Counted from the stretch's first letter, positions 1-6,479 are shown. The stretch is DNA of 6,924 nt from Prevotella sp. UBA3757 (GCA_002371715.1 DFGF01000096.1:3877-10800); one strand, 5' to 3'. The notes: generated from the letters alone by a model not told the origin. Translations and numbers: made by a program.

Positions 1-757
1 CGTCCATCTGCTGGTTCTTGGCCGACTCGTGGCCCATCAGCGTGCGTCCGGTCATGAGCAGGTCGGGGCGTGCCGAGTAGAGGCCTTCGTCCACGAGGAA
101 GTACTCCTGTTCCCAGCCCAGGTTCACCTGCACCTTCTGTACGTCGTCGTAGAAGTACTGGCAGACGTCGCGTGCCGCCTTGCCCACGGCGTGCAGGGCG
201 CGCAGCAGCGGGGCCTTGTAGTCCAGGGCCTCGCCCGTGTAGGCTATGAATATGGTGGGGATGCACAGCGTGTCGTCCATGATGAACACGGGGCTGGTGG
301 GGTCCCAGGCCGAATAGCCTCGGGCCTCGAAGGTATTTCTTATCCCGCCGTTGGGGAACGACGAGGCGTCGGGTTCCTGCTGTACCAGCAGCTTGCCCGA
401 GAACTTCTCAATCATGCCGCCCTTGCCGTCGTGCTCCACAAAGGCGTCGTGCTTCTCGGCGGTGCCCTCGGTCAGCGGCTGAAACCAGTGGGTATAGTGC
501 GTCACGCCCATCTCCTGGGCCCACTGCTTCATGCCGGCAGCCACGGCGTCGGCTATTCCCCGGTCCAGCCGTGCACCGTTGTCCATGACGTCTATCATCT
601 TGTCGTAGACGTCCTTGGGCAGGTATTTATACATCTTTTTGCGGTCGAACACGTATTTACCGAAGAATTCTGAGGGGCGCTCCTTGGGCACCTTCACCTC
701 CACGGGGCGTTTCTTGAACGCCTCTTCCACGACTTGGAATCTTAGGTTGTTGGCCAT
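1..757 (-). CDS. glnN: Type III glutamine synthetase, N-terminal part (cut by window edge)
   Basis: This is the first 252 codons of an ATP-dependent glutamine synthetase of the GSIII class, which joins ammonia to glutamate in the cytoplasm. Translation from the ATG at 757 gives motifs typical of GSIII in Bacteroides and relatives: HWFQPLTEGTAEKHD at about residues 90-104, QQEPDASSFPNGGIR at 126-140, and GWEQEYFLVD at 214-223, where the Glu residues belong to the metal/substrate site. The family is about 730 residues long, so roughly the last two thirds lie beyond base 1; the frame is open to the edge. The start is preceded by an AT-rich tract without a Shine-Dalgarno sequence, normal for this phylum. 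It lies 70 bases downstream of aguB. I see no strong promoter in that gap, so read-through from aguB or a promoter inside aguB are both possible. Family assignment is firm; the intact state of the rest cannot be judged. Confidence 0.95.
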   Translation of the reverse strand, partial: MANNLRFQVVEEAFKKRPVEVKVPKERPSEFFGKYVFDRKKMYKYLPKDVYDKMIDVMDNGARLDRGIADAVAAGMKQWAQEMGVTHYTHWFQPLTEGTAEKHDAFVEHDGKGGMIEKFSGKLLVQQEPDASSFPNGGIRNTFEARGYSAWDPTSPVFIMDDTLCIPTIFIAYTGEALDYKAPLLRALHAVGKAARDVCQYFYDDVQKVQVNLGWEQEYFLVDEGLYSARPDLLMTGRTLMGHESAKNQQMD

Positions 758-760
758 TTT

Positions 761-797
761 GATTTTACGATTTTACAATTTACGATTTACAATTTTT
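761..797. repeat. AT-rich tandem 7-8-mer repeat just upstream of glnN
   Basis: Five consecutive short units read on the plus strand: GATTTTAC, GATTTTAC, AATTTAC, GATTTAC, AATTTTT. They begin three bases outside the glnN start codon and fill most of the aguB-glnN gap. No coding potential is visible. The tract may be a slippage-derived spacer or affect initiation at glnN; no function can be read directly. Confidence 0.6.
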
Positions 798-827
798 TTT
801 CCGCCACTGGGCGGAGGCGGCGACGGT

Positions 828-1685
828 TCAGTCGTCAACGTACCGCCTGGTGATGTCGCCGTAGCTGTCAATGCGCCTGTCGCGCAGGAAGGGCCACCAG
901 CGGCGTACCTGTTCCGAGCGCGCCATGTCGACGTCCACCACTGCGGCAGCCTCCTGGTCCGTCGGAGCCTCGTAGAGCAGTTCGCCCTGCGGGCCGCTGA
1001 CGAACGACGTGCCCCAGAACTTTATAAGTCCTTCATTTCCCACGCGGTTGACGGTGACGACGGGCAGTCCGTTGGCCACGGCGTGGCCGCGCTGCACCGT
1101 CTGCCAGGCCATGCGCTGGCGCTCCTGTTCCTCGGGCGTGTCGTGGCTGTCGTAGCCGATGGCCGTGGGGTAGATGAGCAGTTCGGCACCCTGAAGGGCC
1201 ATGAGTCGGGCGGCCTCCGGGTACCACTGGTCCCAGCACACCAGCACACCCAGCCGTCCGACGGAGGTCTGGATGGGGTGGAAGCCCAGGTCACCGGGTG
1301 TGAAGTAGAACTTCTCGTAGTAACCCGGGTCGTCGGGGATGTGCATCTTGCGGTACTTGCCGGCTATCGTGCCGTCCTTCTCGATGACCACGGCGGTGTT
1401 GTGATACACTCCCGGAGCGCGGCGCTCAAACAGCGAGGTCACGATGACCACCTGCAGCTCGCGGGCCAGCCGTCCGAACACCTCGGTCGAGGGGCCGGGT
1501 ATGGGTTCTGCCTGGTCGAACGTGTCGACGTCCTCCTCCTGACAGAAGTACAGCCCGTTGTGCAGTTCCTGCAGCACGACGAGCTGTGCGCCCTGGCGGG
1601 CCAGCTGTCTGGTTTTAGTCATCAGCCTGACCATGTTGTCCTTGCGGTCGGCTGTATTGTGTTGCTGTATGATGCCAATCTTCAT
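828..1685 (-). CDS. aguB: N-carbamoylputrescine amidase (nitrilase superfamily)
   Basis: A 285-residue cytoplasmic carbon-nitrogen hydrolase that should convert N-carbamoylputrescine to putrescine, CO2 and ammonia, the last step of the agmatine route from arginine to putrescine. The nitrilase catalytic triad is complete: Glu40 in LQELHNGLYF, Lys113 in YRKMHIPDDPGYYEKFYF, and Cys150 in LVCWDQWYPE. The LHNGLYFCQ and HIPDDPGYYEK stretches separate AguB from other nitrilase branches, and length matches the family. The ATG at 1685 gives the expected N terminus (MKIGIIQQHN). The upstream lipoprotein gene ends only six bases away, so the two are probably co-transcribed. The partner agmatine deiminase (aguA), which often adjoins aguB, is not on either side here. 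The ammonia released could be captured by the glutamine synthetase encoded next; that link is inference. Confidence 0.93.
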   Translation of the reverse strand: MKIGIIQQHNTADRKDNMVRLMTKTRQLARQGAQLVVLQELHNGLYFCQEEDVDTFDQAEPIPGPSTEVFGRLARELQVVIVTSLFERRAPGVYHNTAVVIEKDGTIAGKYRKMHIPDDPGYYEKFYFTPGDLGFHPIQTSVGRLGVLVCWDQWYPEAARLMALQGAELLIYPTAIGYDSHDTPEEQERQRMAWQTVQRGHAVANGLPVVTVNRVGNEGLIKFWGTSFVSGPQGELLYEAPTDQEAAAVVDVDMARSEQVRRWWPFLRDRRIDSYGDITRRYVDD

Positions 1686-1691
1686 AGCCGC

Positions 1692-2786
1692 TTATTCCGG
1701 GAACGTAAAGGGCACCACCTCTACGCCCTGTCCGTAGATGGTCTTGAAGTCGTCGCGCATGGAGATGACGTGGTAGCCGGCCTCGCGCCACTGCTGGCCC
1801 AGCTTCAGGGCCTTTTCGCGGTTGGCATGGTCGCGGGCGTCGTCGTCAGCTATGAGCATGAAGGCTGCCGTGCGGTGCTTCGTGTTGCCTAGGCAGTAGT
1901 TGTGCATGGCAGCATCGCCACCGCTGTTGCCGAATGTCAGTACGGGCACCTTGCCTATCTCCTGCGAAATCTGCAGCACCTTGTTCGTCTTCAGGTTCTT
2001 GATGATCAGCTCGTCGGTGCGTATCAGGTCTTCGTCCTTGCCCATCGTGTAGTTCACGCCTGCCACCGTGCCCTGCTGGCGCGACTTCAGCTTCACGTCC
2101 ATGCCGATGACGCGGTTGGGCTCAATGCCCAGAGGCTCGGCCAGTACGCGGCAGATGAAGCGGTCGGAACCCGACACCACGTAGATGGTGAAGCCGTTGT
2201 CCCTCAGGTAGTTGAATACCTCGACCATGGGCTTGTAGATGCCCTCGCCGTAGGTCATGCCCTTGAAGCCGTTGGCGGGCAGGGCGGCAAAGTCCCTCAC
2301 GTACTTGTCAAACTCGGCCACCGTCATGCCGGCATAGGCCTTGGCGGCTGCGTAGGCATGGATCATGTCGAAGCCGGAGGGCAGGGCAGTGCCCTTGCGC
2401 ACGAAGTCGCGGATGTTCTGGGCAGCCTCGTGTACCGAGGCTATGGTGTCGGCATAGGTGGGGTCGTCCAGTACGCGGTGTTCCAGCAGCAGGTATTCGA
2501 AGTACGTCGGGTACAGCTCGGCCACGAACGTGCCGTCCATGTCACTGGTGACGATGCGGTCCTCCGGACTGATGTAGTTGGGCGAATTGGGGTTCGTCAC
2601 GTCCTCGACGTAGTTCTTCAGCGCCGTCAGCGCCTCACACGAGTTCCATGAGGCAAAGTTGTCAACCTTGACGGGGGTCGATACGTGGTTGTCTTCATTG
2701 CTACACGATGTCATCACGGGTGTGCCCACTATCAGCAGGGCAGCCACCATCCAAATTAAATTCTTTTTCAACATGTTATTTATCAT
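1692..2786 (-). CDS. HAD-superfamily phosphatase, predicted lipoprotein
   Basis: A 364-residue exported phosphatase-like protein. The N terminus is a lipoprotein signal peptide: basic KK at 7-8, a hydrophobic run to about residue 24, and a lipobox-like MTSC with Cys28 as the lipidation site. The residues after Cys28 (SNEDN) are acidic and resemble the surface-export signal of Bacteroidetes lipoproteins, so the protein may face outward. HAD motifs follow in order: motif I SDMDGT with Asp82 and Asp84, a mostly helical cap of about 120 residues, motif II VVSGSD with Ser205, and motif IV TFGNSGGDAAM at 284-294 with Asp291. The layout resembles phosphoserine/phosphorylcholine phosphatase-like HAD enzymes, but the substrate cannot be told. 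Met5 (start at 2774) is an alternative start giving an equally good signal peptide. It lies 41 bases after the PAP2 phosphatase gene and six before aguB, with no clear promoter of its own. Confidence 0.85.
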   Translation of the reverse strand: MINNMLKKNLIWMVAALLIVGTPVMTSCSNEDNHVSTPVKVDNFASWNSCEALTALKNYVEDVTNPNSPNYISPEDRIVTSDMDGTFVAELYPTYFEYLLLEHRVLDDPTYADTIASVHEAAQNIRDFVRKGTALPSGFDMIHAYAAAKAYAGMTVAEFDKYVRDFAALPANGFKGMTYGEGIYKPMVEVFNYLRDNGFTIYVVSGSDRFICRVLAEPLGIEPNRVIGMDVKLKSRQQGTVAGVNYTMGKDEDLIRTDELIIKNLKTNKVLQISQEIGKVPVLTFGNSGGDAAMHNYCLGNTKHRTAAFMLIADDDARDHANREKALKLGQQWREAGYHVISMRDDFKTIYGQGVEVVPFTFPE

Positions 2787-2827
2787 TTTTAATACTGATT
2801 ATTCGTACACAGGGTCTCTTTTCTGTT

Positions 2828-4330
2828 TTAGTAGGCCACCTTCTTCTTCCCTTCGCTGATGTAGATGGTGCCCCTGGCGGGCTGGCCGTCCACCCGGCGA
2901 CCGTCCAGCGTATAGACGGCAGCCCGTTGTCCGTCACCATTGTCGGGAGCGACGGTCTGGATGGCTGAGGGGTCCAGCGACTGGTACTCCTGGCGTGCCG
3001 CCTGCATCAGTGCCACAAATTCGGCATCGTTGTGCAGGTAGGCATAAAGTGCCGTCGACAGCTGGCGCGTCGCCACGATGTCCGTAAACCAGTGGTAGCC
3101 CACTATCTGGCGGTTGTAGCCGTACTCATAGCCACGGCGCAGTATTTCGTTCTGGTGGTTGGGTGCAAGCTCTGCCATGACCAGGGCCTCGGTCCATCCC
3201 AGGTTGGTATGGCCGGAGGGGAAGCTGCTCTTGCCGCGCTCCTTCTCCTCGTCGCCGGCCACGAACGAGGGTTCATCCAGTTGCACGAACGGACGCTTGC
3301 GGAACCGGATTTCCTTCAGGCGGTCGGCTGTTACGCTGCACTTGGTCAGCACATAGCTTATCAGGCGGCAGATGGCCGGTGTCGACTCCTCGCTGATGGT
3401 CATGCCGATGGCCTCGCCCATGATTTCGTACATCATGGCGGCACTGTAGTCGGCCTCGTGGGCTGCCTGCTTGCCGCGCTCAGTATTGCGCAGGGTCTTG
3501 CCGGCCCAGTAGAGCGACAGGTCGCTGACGTACCGATAGCTCGTCGTGTCGACGGGGTCGCCCAGGAACTTCTCGCCGTGAGGCACGTCTGTAGCCTCGG
3601 GAAGCAGCGGGCCTTTCAGCCGGGCATATTCGGCACGGGCGGCCTGGATGTCCTTCTGAAACTCAGGGTTGGCGTGGGCGCGTGCAAAGGCTGCTGCGGC
3701 CGTGAGGTAGCCCGCCGTCACGTCGCTCTGGTAGTGGGCACCCACGATGACGCGGTTCTCGCCGAACATGAAGCCGCGGCGCAGGATGTTGTCCTGCTCC
3801 TCGGGACACATCTCGGCAAAAGCCAGGGCGGTAAACCATCCGAAGGCCGTGTGGCTTGAGGGGTAGGAGCCGTTCAGGCGCAGAAGGTCAGTGTCGTACT
3901 GTGCCCATACCGGGTCGTTCATCTGTACGAAGGGCCGCGTGCGCATATAATTGTCCTTAGCCTTCGCGGTACTCTGAAAGCCGGTGAAGGCGCATTTCAC
4001 CACCAGTTGCCACATGGCCGGAGTAGCCTCCTGGCTGATGGTGTCCAGTCCCAGTACCTCGGCCATGATGTTCCCCGTCACGACGGGCGACGGCAGCGAC
4101 TCGCGGCTGGCCTGCTGGCCTCGCGCCGTATTGCGCAGCGTCTTGCCCCACTGATACTGCACCAGGTCATCCGTGAATTCCACACTGCCTATGGCGGGCG
4201 GTGCCGGCAGGAAGTAGGTGACATCGGGGTATTCGTTTAATTCAACGTATACAACGTTTTCGCTAGTCTGAGCCGAAAGGGCAACGCTGCCGACTGTCGC
4301 CAGCACTGCCATGATCCAAAGTCTTGTCAT
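2828..4330 (-). CDS. Secreted tandem class A acid phosphatase (two PAP2 domains) with T9SS-type C-terminal tail
   Basis: A 500-residue exported phosphomonoesterase-like protein made of two copies of a PhoN-type/PAP2 domain. Numbering is from the ATG at 4330. After a signal peptide (cleavage probably after LSA near residue 20), domain 1 has KX6RP (Lys125, Arg132), PSSH at 157-160 and RX5HX3D (Arg193, His199, Asp203). Domain 2 has KX6RP (Lys339, Arg346), PSGH at 371-374 and RX5HX3D (Arg407, His413, Asp417). Both sites look complete, except that domain 1 has Ser for the usual Gly in PSGH. The last 30 residues (VYTLDGRRV ... GTIYISEGKKKVAY) resemble a type A T9SS sorting tail. A GTG at 4348 would add six residues, but the ATG at 4330 gives a cleaner signal peptide. 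A Bacteroidetes promoter lies just upstream, so this gene probably leads the minus-strand cluster. Natural substrate unknown. Confidence 0.9.
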   Translation of the reverse strand: MTRLWIMAVLATVGSVALSAQTSENVVYVELNEYPDVTYFLPAPPAIGSVEFTDDLVQYQWGKTLRNTARGQQASRESLPSPVVTGNIMAEVLGLDTISQEATPAMWQLVVKCAFTGFQSTAKAKDNYMRTRPFVQMNDPVWAQYDTDLLRLNGSYPSSHTAFGWFTALAFAEMCPEEQDNILRRGFMFGENRVIVGAHYQSDVTAGYLTAAAAFARAHANPEFQKDIQAARAEYARLKGPLLPEATDVPHGEKFLGDPVDTTSYRYVSDLSLYWAGKTLRNTERGKQAAHEADYSAAMMYEIMGEAIGMTISEESTPAICRLISYVLTKCSVTADRLKEIRFRKRPFVQLDEPSFVAGDEEKERGKSSFPSGHTNLGWTEALVMAELAPNHQNEILRRGYEYGYNRQIVGYHWFTDIVATRQLSTALYAYLHNDAEFVALMQAARQEYQSLDPSAIQTVAPDNGDGQRAAVYTLDGRRVDGQPARGTIYISEGKKKVAY

Positions 4331-4365
4331 AATCAATATTATGTCCACATTACTGTTATTGGCCG

Positions 4366-4396
4366 CAAAGGTACGGCTTTTTTTCCGAATGGCAAA
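4366..4396 (-). promoter_or_regulatory. Bacteroidetes-type promoter for the PAP2 phosphatase gene
   Basis: On the minus strand, TTTG (4393-4396) is followed after 19 bases by TACCTTTG (4366-4373), an exact match to the Bacteroidetes consensus TTTG-N19-21-TAnnTTTG. Transcription should start near 4360, leaving a 5' UTR of about 30 bases before the ATG at 4330. It probably serves the following minus-strand genes too. Confidence 0.8.
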
Positions 4397-4450
4397 GCGT
4401 TTCCCGTGTTTTTCGCCTGAAAATCCCGAAATCCTTAAGTCTATCTGTTT

Positions 4451-4471
4451 CCCCTCCTAAGTTAGGAGGGG
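4451..4471. repeat. Perfect 10-bp inverted repeat, one-base centre
   Basis: CCCCTCCTAA, then G, then TTAGGAGGGG, followed by TGAGGGGTGGTC. There is no T tract on either strand after the stem, so it is not a standard intrinsic terminator. C-rich/G-rich palindromes of this kind occur as dispersed intergenic repeats in Bacteroidetes; whether this one is repeated elsewhere cannot be seen from the window. Confidence 0.6.
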
Positions 4472-4525
4472 TGAGGGGTGGTCTGAACACGGGAACTTAT
4501 CACTACCATAGCCCGTTGCTTCCAG

Positions 4526-4727
4526 TTAGTCAGGCCTAAATATCCATACTGGTAAAACTGATTCCCATTTGGACATATTGACATATAGGGTGTCATCGAC
4601 CTCCGGGTCGCTTTGCACCTTCAGGTCAAAGAATATCCACTTTTAGATTCTTGTCTCTGAAAATCGGCAAATTTTCAAGATAATGTACAAGAACTGAAGA
4701 GGAGTTCACGCTGAAAGGCGTGGGCAT
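4526..4727 (-). pseudogene. Possible frame-broken gene remnant
   Basis: Two minus-strand open stretches overlap in different frames. One starts at the ATG at 4727 and ends at 4626 (33 residues, MPTPFSVNSS ... LKVDIL). The other is open from 4642 to its stop at 4526 (38 codons, beginning KWIFFDLKVQSDPEVDD and ending PVWIFRPD). The second has a balanced, protein-like composition with aspartate, glutamate and tryptophan residues but no start codon near its beginning. A single frameshift around 4636-4645 would join the two. I do not recognise the family. It could be the decayed end of a gene or a chance open frame. Confidence 0.25.
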
Positions 4728-4728
4728 T

Positions 4729-4756
4729 ACTCGTTTAACGTTGGGGCGGTGTGTAA
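4729..4756 (+). repeat. 28-base direct repeat, copy 1
   Basis: The core reads ACTCGTTTAACGTTG, five variable bases, then GTGTGTAA. It matches 6480-6507 at 22 of 28 positions, in the same orientation. In copy 2 the end of the motif overlaps the promoter -33 position. Here the equivalent spacing leads to TAGTTTAG at 4774-4781, one base off TAnnTTTG, so this copy may be a weakened promoter. Confidence 0.55.
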
Positions 4757-4784
4757 GAAATCAGAACAATCCCTAGTTTAGTAT

Positions 4785-4850
4785 AAAATGCACGAAAATG
4801 GTCGCTAATATGGTAAAAATACCACCTCTGCGACTGTTTTCGTGCATTTT
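4785..4850. repeat. 66-base near-perfect palindrome
   Basis: The arms AAAATGCACGAAAA (4785-4798) and TTTTCGTGCATTTT (4837-4850) are exact reverse complements. The pairing continues inward through two G-T wobble positions and GTCGC/GCGAC (4801-4805 with 4830-4834), giving a stem of about 21 pairs. The interior holds a smaller repeat, TGGTA-AAAA-TACCA (4811-4824). It ends one base before the -33 element of the ATPase promoter. As RNA it would be a stable hairpin with A/T-rich flanks usable as a terminator in either direction; as DNA it could be an operator or a miniature mobile element. No clear target-site duplication is visible. Confidence 0.75.
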
Positions 4851-4851
4851 C

Positions 4852-4883
4852 TTTGGTAGTTTGAAGAAAAAAGAGTACCTTTG
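4852..4883 (+). promoter_or_regulatory. Bacteroidetes-type promoter for the ATPase gene
   Basis: TTTG (4852-4855), 20 bases, then TACCTTTG (4876-4883) fit the Bacteroidetes promoter consensus. Transcription should begin near 4889, about 60 bases before the ATG at 4950. The core GTACCTTTGCGGCC is identical to that of the divergent promoter at 4366-4396. This rules out the in-frame TTG at 4881 as a start codon, since it lies inside the -7 box. Confidence 0.8.
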
Positions 4884-4949
4884 CGGCCTAGGCCGCGAAA
4901 CTGCTCATGCAGCTTTATCGGTATAAATTACAAGCAAAAACAAGATGGT

Positions 4950-6404
4950 ATGAATAAGCTTTTCATTGGACGCGAGAAAGAACAGCAGCAGTTGAAGGAA
5001 TACCTCAACTCTGAACAGTCTGAATTCATTGCAGTATATGGACGTAGGCGCGTAGGCAAGACGTTCCTCATACAGAAAGTCATAGGCAGTGACTATGCTT
5101 TTTATGTGGCTGGCATGAACAAGGTTTCGATGCGCATTCAGTTGAAGAACTTCATGCAGGGCATCAGGAAAAGAAAGCCTGAAGTGCCTCTTGCCAAGAC
5201 ATGGCTTGATGCCTTCATGGCACTTGAGAGTTATTTGGAATCCCTGCCAGAAGGAAAGAAGATTGTCTTTATTGACGAAATGCCTTGGATGGACACTCCC
5301 CGCTCTAATTTCATCAGTGGATTGGAGCATTTCTGGAACTCGTGGGCATCGTGGCGCGATGACATCAAACTGATAGTCTGTGGCAGTGCAACGTCATGGA
5401 TTATCAACAACCTGATTAAGAACAGGGGTGGCCTCCATAACCGTGTAACTCACAAGATTCCGCTGAAGCCCTTTACGCTGAAAGAGTGCCAGATGTATTT
5501 TGATGCACGGGGATTCCGCCTTTCAACAAAACAGATTGCCGAGTGCTATATGGTTCTTGGCGGTGTGCCTTTCTACCTGTCAAAAATGGAGAAGGGCGAA
5601 GGAGTGGCGCAGAACATCGACAGGCTTATTTTTGCTGAGGATGGCGAACTGCATGACGAGTTTCAAAGTTTGTACAACTCGCTTTATAAGAATGCTGCCA
5701 ACCACATAAAGATAGTTACAGCATTGGCAACCAAAGGAAAGGGATTGACCCGACAAGAAGTACTTGAAAAGACTAAACTCTCCGATAATGGCAAGTTCTC
5801 CATGATGCTTGAAGAGTTGGAAAGCTGTGGGTTTATACGCAGCTATGAACCTTTCCTCATGACAAACGGGTACCAGGCGAATCAGAACTCCGAAGAAAGA
5901 AAAAGCACAGATACATTATACCAGCTTGTCGATTCTTTCACCCTGTTCTACTTTCAGGTCATGAAGAAAGCAGATGCCCATGATGCCAATTATTGGTCAA
6001 ACAACCAAAACTCCCATGTTTACAGCACATGGAGTGGACTGTCGTTCGAGATGCTATGTTTGAACCATGCGGAGCAAATCAAGAAGGCATTGGGTATATC
6101 CGGCATTACAGCCAATGTCTTTTCGTGGTTTGGCAAGGGAGAACTGCGTTCTGCACAGATTGATATGCTCATTGACCGTGCAGACAGGACTATCAATATC
6201 TGCGAAATGAAGTTTTGGAACAGACCATACACTATGACTGCCAAGGACGAAGATGACATTGAGCGCAAGGTCTCAACGTTCATTGAGACAACAAACACCG
6301 ACAAGAATGTCATTGTGACTATGATAACGACCAAGGGTATTGACAGGAATGAGCATTCTGAATGCATCCAACGAGAACTCACTCTGGACGATTTGTTTTG
6401 CTGA
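4950..6404 (+). CDS. ATPase_2/DUF234 family ATPase with C-terminal PD-(D/E)XK nuclease-like domain
   Basis: A 484-residue cytoplasmic P-loop ATPase of a family that is common and often multicopy in Bacteroidetes and archaea and whose role is unknown. Walker A is GRRRVGKT at 31-38 (Lys37); Walker B is KIVFIDE at 104-110 (Asp109, Glu110). LIVCGSATSW at 141-150 and LHNRVTHKIPLKPF at 162-175 are typical later ATPase_2 motifs. A winged-helix-like region spans about 254-300. The C-terminal DUF234 part carries a PD-(D/E)XK signature: Asp405 in QIDMLIDR and Glu419/Lys421 in ICEMKFW. The frame is open upstream to 4881, but the promoter lies there, so the ATG at 4950 (MNKLFIGREK) is chosen. The gene stands alone, is less GC-rich than the genes to its left and lies between two copies of a 28-base repeat, all of which suggest acquisition as a single-gene unit. 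Nuclease activity is inferred from the motif only. Confidence 0.88.
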   Translation: MNKLFIGREKEQQQLKEYLNSEQSEFIAVYGRRRVGKTFLIQKVIGSDYAFYVAGMNKVSMRIQLKNFMQGIRKRKPEVPLAKTWLDAFMALESYLESLPEGKKIVFIDEMPWMDTPRSNFISGLEHFWNSWASWRDDIKLIVCGSATSWIINNLIKNRGGLHNRVTHKIPLKPFTLKECQMYFDARGFRLSTKQIAECYMVLGGVPFYLSKMEKGEGVAQNIDRLIFAEDGELHDEFQSLYNSLYKNAANHIKIVTALATKGKGLTRQEVLEKTKLSDNGKFSMMLEELESCGFIRSYEPFLMTNGYQANQNSEERKSTDTLYQLVDSFTLFYFQVMKKADAHDANYWSNNQNSHVYSTWSGLSFEMLCLNHAEQIKKALGISGITANVFSWFGKGELRSAQIDMLIDRADRTINICEMKFWNRPYTMTAKDEDDIERKVSTFIETTNTDKNVIVTMITTKGIDRNEHSECIQRELTLDDLFC

Positions 6405-6411
6405 CAACTCC

Positions 6412-6460
6412 CTCCACCCTCTTCCCTCTTACATCTTACATCAGACATCAGCCCTCAGCC
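6412..6460 (+). repeat. Seven tandem degenerate heptamers
   Basis: Seven back-to-back units begin eight bases after the ATPase stop codon: CTCCACC, CTCTTCC, CTCTTAC, ATCTTAC, ATCAGAC, ATCAGCC, CTCAGCC. All fit (A/C)TC-N-N-(A/C)-C, and a partial eighth unit follows. Neighbouring units are most alike, as expected from stepwise duplication. No hairpin or terminator is visible in the tract. Confidence 0.65.
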
Positions 6461-6479
6461 ATCTTTTCGTGTCCTTTTT

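Noticed and set aside
801..814. Hairpin CCGCC-ACTG-GGCGG as a terminator after aguB
   Set aside because: Read in the direction of the genes, the stem is followed by A residues, not T; the T run is on the wrong side. The stem is also short.
615..1892. Long plus-strand open frame opposite glnN, aguB and the HAD gene; similar ones at 29-673, 1902-2651 and 3032-3859
   Set aside because: They lie antisense to genes with clear conserved motifs. Their composition is what the complement of GC-rich codons yields, and they show no family motifs.
4331..4348. GTG start at 4348 for the PAP2 phosphatase
   Set aside because: It lies only about 12 bases from the predicted transcription start and adds residues ahead of a signal peptide that is already well formed from the ATG at 4330.
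4881..4949. Upstream TTG start for the ATPase, adding 23 residues
   Set aside because: The TTG forms part of the TACCTTTG promoter box, so it would lie upstream of the predicted transcript start; the ATG at 4950 begins the conserved N terminus.
4331..4949. tRNA, riboswitch or other known RNA gene in the large intergenic region
   Set aside because: I looked for cloverleaf arms and familiar riboswitch cores and found none; the only strong structures are the inverted repeats reported separately.
4905..5330. Minus-strand open frame inside the ATPase gene; another at 6020-6448
   Set aside because: Both are antisense to a gene with strong Walker and PD-(D/E)XK motifs and show no recognisable domain of their own.
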